64,000 nt of DNA from the NCBI GenBank assembly GCA_016931935.1, contig JAFGDW010000097.1, positions 1-64,000 of the forward strand, given 5' to 3'. Positions 59,101 through 64,000 of this stretch are shown in pieces. This stretch comes from Candidatus Zhuqueibacterota bacterium. Lineage in GTDB: Bacteria; Zhuqueibacterota; Zhuqueibacteria; Thermofontimicrobiales; Thiofontviventaceae. Position 1 is the stretch's first letter; the number at the start of each line of letters is the position of its first letter. A model generated the notes under the pieces. It was not told the origin of the DNA. It did not search any database and worked only from the letters and a program-made list of their open reading frames with translations. The translations under genes and the position numbers were made by a program.

Positions 59101-60611
59101 CGGCTGTCACCCGTGCGGCGGTATTGTACGTATTTCGGACGTTGATTGAAGACAATATTCCACTCAACGCTGGTTGCTTTGCGCCGGTCACGATTTCCAT
59201 CCCCGAAGGCAGTGTGCTTAATCCGCTGTTCGGCGCTGCTGTCGCAGGTGGCAATGTGGAAACATCCCAACGTGTCGTCGATGTGCTTTATCGAGCGCTG
59301 GGCATCGTGGCGGCATCGCAGGGCACGATGAATAATTTTACCTTTGGGGAAACCGGTTTCGGTTATTACGAAACGATTGCCGGTGGAGCGGGCGCTGGTC
59401 CGGGATTCGACGGCGCACATGCGGTCCATACACATATGACGAACACACGCATTACTGATCCCGAAGTGCTGGAACACCGCTTTCCGGAAATCCGGTTGGA
59501 TGAATTCAGCATCCGGCGTGGCTCCGGAGGTAGCGGTTATTATTGTGGTGGTGATGGTATTGTCCGGCAATTTCAGTTTTTACAGCCCCGCACTGTATCA
59601 TTGTTGACCGAACGACGCGTATTTGCGCCATTCGGCGTGAATGGCGCGGAAGCCGGCAGCACCGGGAAAAACATACTGATTCATACTGATAATACTATAG
59701 AGAATCTCGGCGGAAAAGTGCAACGGCTTCTCGAACCCGGTGAGCGAATTCGTATTGAAACGCCCGGTGCAGGTGGTTACAATTTGAATCAGAATCAATT
59801 GCAAACTATCACACCCGAAAATATGCGCTGGCTAATCCGTAACGGACGTTGGGACAAACCCACCAGTGGGTTGTGTTTGGATTATGTGCAAACCAATGTA
59901 TTAATAGTTCCGAAAGCGTATGCCGCTGATTTCGAAGCGTTCTGCCGTGCGAATCCCAAAGCCTGTCCTTTGTTGGAATTGCTTCCGGCCGGCAATCCAA
60001 TTGTCCAATCATTTGCGTCAGGTGCTGACATTCGTTCCGATGTGCCGACGTATCATATTTACCGATATGGCCGTTTATCCGAATCCACGCTACAGATTTA
60101 TGACTTTTGGCAGGATGATTTTGTGACGTTTCTGATCGGCTGCAGTTTTACGTTTGAAGCTGCACTTGTAGAAGCGGGGATTCCGGTGCGTCATATGGAG
60201 TTGCAGTGTAACGTGCCCATGTATAACACCACTATTTCGTGCGTTCCTGTCGGGCCGTTTGGCGGTAACATGGTTGTCAGTATGCGACCGATGAAACCTG
60301 ATCAGGTGTTGGAAGCGTACCATGTTACAGCAGCATATCCGGCTGTCCATGGCGCGCCGCTTTGCCGTAAACAAGATGATCCGGAAACGATGATTACCGA
60401 TCCGGTTGAGCTGGGAATATCTGATATTACCCAGCCGGATTTTGGTGATGCGGTTCCATTATCCGAAGAAGATGTTACAGTATTTTGGGCATGTGGTGTA
60501 ACCTCTCAAATGGCAGCATTGCATGCAAATTTGCCGATTTTTATTAGTCATGCACCGGGGCATATGTTCATTACGGATCGGAAGCATCAGGAGTTGATGG
60601 AGAAATTATAG
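56184..60611 (+). CDS. Three-domain fusion: HyuA-like + HyuB-like 5-oxoprolinase/hydantoinase + DUF1445/D-glutamate cyclase-like domain
   Basis: Hyu[31 protein letters not shown]; HyuB from ~58260: [42 protein letters not shown]-terminal domain from ~59793: [52 protein letters not shown]...[33 protein letters not shown]...[16 protein letters not shown]...FWACGVTSQ...[12 protein letters not shown]. Confidence 0.9.
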   Translation: MQANSHWIIGIDRGGTFTDIVARDPHGELITFKLLSEDPTRYDDAAIFALRQLLNQPDDRPLPQHIIHSIRMGTTVATNALLEHTGVPICLVTTKGFRDILEIGHQARSHLFELNIKKPLLLYQRVIEIDERMDATGGVIDAPNPEKISDQLQTVYDDGFRALAIVFLNTYQNDTHEQLVKDIARQIGFTQISCSAETMRVQKMVSRGDTTLVDAYLNPILQKYVRQVRKHTGTIPLKFMKSGGGLVDADMFTAKDAIISGPAGGVIGYARIARMLNIDKVIGFDMGGTSTDVSRYDSGTVEKVYETETAGVRIQTPMINVVTVAAGGGSVLHFDGLKLTVGPDSAGANPGPACYRNGGPLAVTDANLMLGRILPEFFPNVFGPNHDASLDVEIVTQRFDQLSEKIFTATGLRKSPHEVALGFIRIANENMIKPIKEISVAKGFNIQEYTLCCFGGAGAQHACAIARALGIKRILLHPFAGVLSAYGMMLADVTHEDTRAVLLPFDETHVDELKTICTEMSIHLRANVIAKGIEPNRIRQQRYVDIRPKGTDTAETILFDEFLLTRQRFLAHYKQHYGFLPTASLEVVNVRVEVIGEQIPLDEPIFELQQRTLIVADAKTVTAVYFDDGWHQQTPVFDRTTVQPGNVITGPALIIEPNSTLVIEPDFQATINERGHLVLEKIAEHSEKQLSTACDPILLEIFNNLFMSIAEQMGKALQRTAHSVNIKERLDFSCAVFDATGGLVANAPHIPVHLGAMGESVAHVIHANQHTMRPGDVYVTNDPYHGGSHLPDVTVVTPVFDENNRLLFCVASRGHHADIGGITPGSMPPFSKTLAEEGIVFDNVKLVSNGVFDEAGIIGRLKSGPYPARNLPERLSDLRAQVAANIRGVQELQGLIEQYGVEVVHAYMGHVQMNAETAMRRAIATLADGEHRAEDRLDNGTTLRVCITIHGDTAHIDFAGTDPQISTNLNAPPAVTRAAVLYVFRTLIEDNIPLNAGCFAPVTISIPEGSVLNPLFGAAVAGGNVETSQRVVDVLYRALGIVAASQGTMNNFTFGETGFGYYETIAGGAGAGPGFDGAHAVHTHMTNTRITDPEVLEHRFPEIRLDEFSIRRGSGGSGYYCGGDGIVRQFQFLQPRTVSLLTERRVFAPFGVNGAEAGSTGKNILIHTDNTIENLGGKVQRLLEPGERIRIETPGAGGYNLNQNQLQTITPENMRWLIRNGRWDKPTSGLCLDYVQTNVLIVPKAYAADFEAFCRANPKACPLLELLPAGNPIVQSFASGADIRSDVPTYHIYRYGRLSESTLQIYDFWQDDFVTFLIGCSFTFEAALVEAGIPVRHMELQCNVPMYNTTISCVPVGPFGGNMVVSMRPMKPDQVLEAYHVTAAYPAVHGAPLCRKQDDPETMITDPVELGISDITQPDFGDAVPLSEEDVTVFWACGVTSQMAALHANLPIFISHAPGHMFITDRKHQELMEKL

Positions 60612-60651
60612 TTACTCTCAAGAAACTTCTCAGCTACAAGTGAATGTCATT

Positions 60652-60683
60652 CCGGTTTCCGCCGTTTTGGGGCGGGATACCGG
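60652..60683. repeat. Imperfect intergenic hairpin
   Basis: ccggtttccgcc-gttttgg-ggcgggataccgg. Confidence 0.65.
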
Positions 60684-61027
60684 ATTCTCCTTGCACATAT
60701 TTAATTCATTAAACAGATCGTTAGATGATAATAATAATATTGAAAAATCCGGATACCATCTTAACGTAACTTGCACAAAGCATTTCAGAAGTTTTTTGAG
60801 TAGTTATAACCGAATCTTTGACACGATTCAGAAAAATTTTGACAGGAAAACAGGATGAACATGATCTATACGATTTCCTTTTGAAAATCCTATAGATCCA
60901 AAAATCATGTTTATACTGTCTGATTTCTTTTTTACTAAAAATAGATATAAGCTGCAAAATTTAATAGAACAGGTTAACGTATACAATAAAAATGATCAAT
61001 TATGATTATTTTGATAGGGAACTTAAA

Positions 61028-62308
61028 ATGACTACATCCAATTCCGATCGAATTACCCGTCGTGACTTTCTCAAAAAATCAATCGCGCTTCCGATTGGGC
61101 TGACAATTCTTCCAACATCATTCCTTCGTGCACAAAGTCCGAATAACAAAATCACACTGGGATGCATCGGCGTCGGTGGTATGGGGACATCTGACCTCCA
61201 GGGCTTTCTGAACATAGATCGCGTAAAAGTGCTGGCTGTTTGTGATGTCGATAAACGCCATCGTGAAAACGCCAAAAATATCGTGAATCAGTTTTATGGC
61301 AATGCCGATTGTGCATCGTACAATGATTTTCGTGAAATTACCCGCCGATCGGAATTTGACGCAGTATGCATTGCCACACCCGATCATTGGCACGTGATTC
61401 CAGCCATCGATGCCATGCTGCATGGCAAAGATGTTTTTATCGAAAAACCGTTGTCACTGACAATTAATGAAGGCCGTGCGTTGGTGAGTGTTGCCACGAA
61501 ATACAGCCGGATCGTGCAAACGAACACGTGGCAACGTAGCCTCAACAATTTTCGATTCGCATGTGAATTGGTCAGAAATAACTACATCGGCCAGCTCGAA
61601 TACATAGAAGTGAACATTCCCGGCAATAATCGCTTCTGTGATCCAACCTGGATGCCTCAGGCGATTCCCGATGATTTTGATTACAATTTCTGGCTCGGTC
61701 CCGCGCAATGGCAACCATACCATAAACAACGTTGTCATTATCAATTCCGGTTTATTTCTGACTATAGCGGCGGTCAGGTGACCAATTGGGGTGCGCACTA
61801 TCTCGACATTGCACAATGGGGCATGGGAACGGACAATACTGGTCCAGTTGAGATTAGTGGGCATGGTGAATTTCCTGTGACCGGATTGTTTGATACAGCA
61901 ACATTAGTTGATTTTGAATGCACCTATGCCAATGGTGTACGCTTGAGCTGCAAAACCGGCGGCCAGGGCACCAAATTTATCGGTAATGATGGATGGGTTT
62001 TTGTCAATCGTGACCAGTTAATTGCTAAGCCCCAAAGTTTGCTCAAAGTAATACTCCGCCCTGACCAGATTCATTTGGAACATAGCATTGAACACAAAGA
62101 GAATTTTATCGATTGTATCGTCTCACGTAAACAACCAATCGCCAATGCAGAAATCGGACACCGTACGGCAACAGTCTGTCATTTGGGAAATATTGCAATG
62201 CAGCTAAAACGGAAGTTGTATTGGGATCCGCAGACTGAAAGATTCATTTCCGATAATATGGCAAACAGAATGTTGAGCCGGCCAAAACGGGCGCCGTGGA
62301 GTATATGA
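61028..62308 (+). CDS. Gfo/Idh/MocA-family oxidoreductase with Tat signal
   Basis: Tat motif TRRDFLKKS; GCIGVGGMGTSDLQGFL; EKPLSLTINEGRALV; start ATG 61028 preferred (SD aggga). Confidence 0.92.
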   Translation: MTTSNSDRITRRDFLKKSIALPIGLTILPTSFLRAQSPNNKITLGCIGVGGMGTSDLQGFLNIDRVKVLAVCDVDKRHRENAKNIVNQFYGNADCASYNDFREITRRSEFDAVCIATPDHWHVIPAIDAMLHGKDVFIEKPLSLTINEGRALVSVATKYSRIVQTNTWQRSLNNFRFACELVRNNYIGQLEYIEVNIPGNNRFCDPTWMPQAIPDDFDYNFWLGPAQWQPYHKQRCHYQFRFISDYSGGQVTNWGAHYLDIAQWGMGTDNTGPVEISGHGEFPVTGLFDTATLVDFECTYANGVRLSCKTGGQGTKFIGNDGWVFVNRDQLIAKPQSLLKVILRPDQIHLEHSIEHKENFIDCIVSRKQPIANAEIGHRTATVCHLGNIAMQLKRKLYWDPQTERFISDNMANRMLSRPKRAPWSI

Positions 62309-62323
62309 GTGTAATGTCAATTA

Positions 62324-62968
62324 TTAAGGGATTTTTCCTATGCAGTAAAAATACGACTTAAAGAAAAATTCCCTTTTGATGACGCTGCTTAATTCATCTC
62401 TTATAATAGCATATAATTTTGTACTATTCTGATGACCCTGGTACGAGCCACCGTATCGTTTCGCCAGAAAAATTATGAACGGATTTAATCGGGCAGGTTT
62501 TCCGGAGGCTAGCTGCATATCGCCAATAATAAGTTCACCATGTTTCCTGATATTTGATACTAAGTTTTTATATGCAGTTTCATAATCCGGAATAATTGAA
62601 ATTCCCAACGTACACACACCGACATCAAATTTATAATCAAACGGATTTTTAAATTTAGTAATGTCAGCTTTAATAAGTTGAACGTTTTTCCATTTATTTC
62701 TTCTAATTCATTTCGCCGCGATTTTTAACATTACAGACGAAAAATCAACCCCAATGATTTTACCTTCCGGTCCAATTATTTTCAAAATATGCGAAAAATC
62801 TAATCCTGTCCCACAGCAAAAAACTAAGACCCGATTTCCCGGTTTAAGCGATGATTGTTTGAATGCCAGTTTCTTATACTTTCCAAAGAAGTGTGAAATT
62901 GGTAAATCGTAATGCTTTGCCGTCAATCCTGAGTAGATTTTTTCTATTCGTTTTGCTTCTGAAATCAT
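62324..62968 (-). pseudogene. Class I SAM-dependent methyltransferase interrupted by a single in-frame TGA
   Basis: MISEAKRIEKIYSGLTAKHYD...VLVFCCGTGLDFSHILKIIGPEGKIIGVDFSSVMLKIAAK(TGA)IRRNKWKNVQLIKADITKFKNPFDYKFDVGVCTLGISI..., same frame through the stop at 62708-62710. Confidence 0.75.
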
Positions 62969-63049
62969 TTTGAGTTCCTTTTGATTTGATGATTTTTGAT
63001 ACTACATATTGGTAAAGCGACAAGTTCCCGCCTTGCAAAGGATGGGACA

Positions 63050-63069
63050 GAAATCCGCCTGCGGATTTC
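63050..63069. repeat. Perfect 8-bp stem hairpin
   Basis: gaaatccg-cctg-cggatttc. Confidence 0.7.
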
Positions 63070-63124
63070 AGGGGAGGTCCCACGCACGGTTCAAGCCAAG
63101 CGATAGCATCGCTCATCGCTTTAT

Positions 63125-64000
63125 CTAAAACTGCGCACTTATCCCAATCAATGGCATGATCTGAAAATCCAGATTTGCATTCCGTACGTATGCTCCCGTT
63201 GAAATCACATCATAATAATATGAAAGCACATTCTCCCGATTGGTGGCATTCCAGATATCCATATACACATTCAATGTCCACGAATTGAAATAGAACCGTC
63301 GATCGATGCGGATATCCACCGAATGGAAATCCGGATAACTGGCGCTGAATTTGTCGCCTTCAACCACGAACCACTCACCATACAATTGCCGGGAACCAAT
63401 AATTGGTGTATAAGGACTTCCTGTGGAATACTGATATTTAATCCCAACCTGCCATTTATCGGATATATGATACCCACCTGTGAAGGTCACATGGTGCCGC
63501 CGATCAAATTCAAACCGTTGCAACGGTGCATCATCGTTGGGACGGCGACGGGCGATGGAGTAAGTATATGCCAGGCTGCCCATCAGATTATTGCTCATCT
63601 TTTTCTGCACAATGAATTCAATCCCTCTGGCATATCCCGAGCCATAATTGGTGATTACGCGAGTGGTGTCGTTGCCCACAAACGTGTTATCCAAATCTTT
63701 GTAGTAGGTTTCCAGAGAGATTTTTGTGTCCGAGGTCAAGCGATGCTCAATGCCCGCAATGTAGTGAATTGCCCGGCAGCTTTTCAGGGATTGATTACTA
63801 ATATCCAACGACATCTGCCAGGATGATGGTGTTTGATAAAAATAGCCCCATGCGCCATTCAGGCTTGTTTTGTCGGTCAGGTAGTAGGAGAATGAAAAGC
63901 GTGGACTCCAGTATAATTCATTTGTCTGTTCGATGGAATCGTACCGAATTCCCGGATTAATATTCAAACGCGTTCCCAAACGTAAGTTTGTGCTTGCATA
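63125..64000 (-). CDS. TonB-dependent receptor C-terminal part (5' end beyond window)
   Basis: SPRFSFSYYLTDKTSLNGAWGYFYQTPS; RGIEFIVQKKMSNNLMGSLAYTYS; ends IGISAQF; frame open to window edge. Confidence 0.85.
   Translation of the reverse strand, partial: YASTNLRLGTRLNINPGIRYDSIEQTNELYWSPRFSFSYYLTDKTSLNGAWGYFYQTPSSWQMSLDISNQSLKSCRAIHYIAGIEHRLTSDTKISLETYYKDLDNTFVGNDTTRVITNYGSGYARGIEFIVQKKMSNNLMGSLAYTYSIARRRPNDDAPLQRFEFDRRHHVTFTGGYHISDKWQVGIKYQYSTGSPYTPIIGSRQLYGEWFVVEGDKFSASYPDFHSVDIRIDRRFYFNSWTLNVYMDIWNATNRENVLSYYYDVISTGAYVRNANLDFQIMPLIGISAQF

Noticed and set aside
62708-62710. Selenocysteine recoding of the in-frame TGA
   Set aside because: The position follows a Lys-rich helix rather than a redox motif, and no SECIS-like hairpin was evident; nonsense mutation or error is simpler.
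62874-63116. 80-aa minus-strand ORF overlapping the methyltransferase start
   Set aside because: Out of frame with the methyltransferase and spans the hairpin-rich repeat segment; no recognisable protein features.
1-64000. CRISPR array, prophage or integrated conjugative element
   Set aside because: No regularly spaced direct repeats, no integrase, phage structural or conjugation genes recognised.

Overview
The first ~15.6 kb is a classical S10-spc-alpha ribosomal protein cluster: tuf 3' end, rpsJ through rplO, secY, adk, map, infA, rpmJ, rpsM, rpsK, rpsD, rpoA and rplQ, closed by a clear intrinsic terminator. The remainder is mixed chromosome: alpha-glucan phosphorylase, type I asparaginase, SpoIIE-type phosphatase plus patatin, leuS, TlpA-like thioredoxin, arginase-family hydrolase, FGGY kinase, sugar nucleotidyltransferase, an ECF sigma/anti-sigma/YbjQ operon, an M49-like peptidase, two YPNPFNP-tailed (type 9 secretion/FlgD-like) surface proteins, three TonB-dependent receptors (one cut by the window end), riboflavin genes (ribD, ribE, ribBA, ribH), DinB, and a Tat-exported Gfo/Idh/MocA oxidoreductase. 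The sorting-tail type and gene style suggest an FCB-group lineage (Calditrichota, KSB1, Ignavibacteria or Marinimicrobia-like); this is inference only. Most notable items: (1) a 1475-aa ORF that appears to fuse HyuA + HyuB (5-oxoprolinase type) to a complete C-terminal DUF1445/D-glutamate cyclase-like domain, implying a one-polypeptide D-glutamate to 5-oxoproline to glutamate route; (2) two inverted copies of a ~155-bp MITE-like element with ~16-bp terminal inverted repeats, 8-bp target duplications and paired hairpins with complementary loops; (3) a leuS leader with a near-consensus promoter, a short ORF with clustered Leu codons and an overlapping long hairpin, which is a candidate attenuator; (4) a methyltransferase gene split by one in-frame TGA; (5) several intergenic palindromic repeats. 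No CRISPR array, tRNA or rRNA was recognised. All calls come from reading the sequence; no searches were run.
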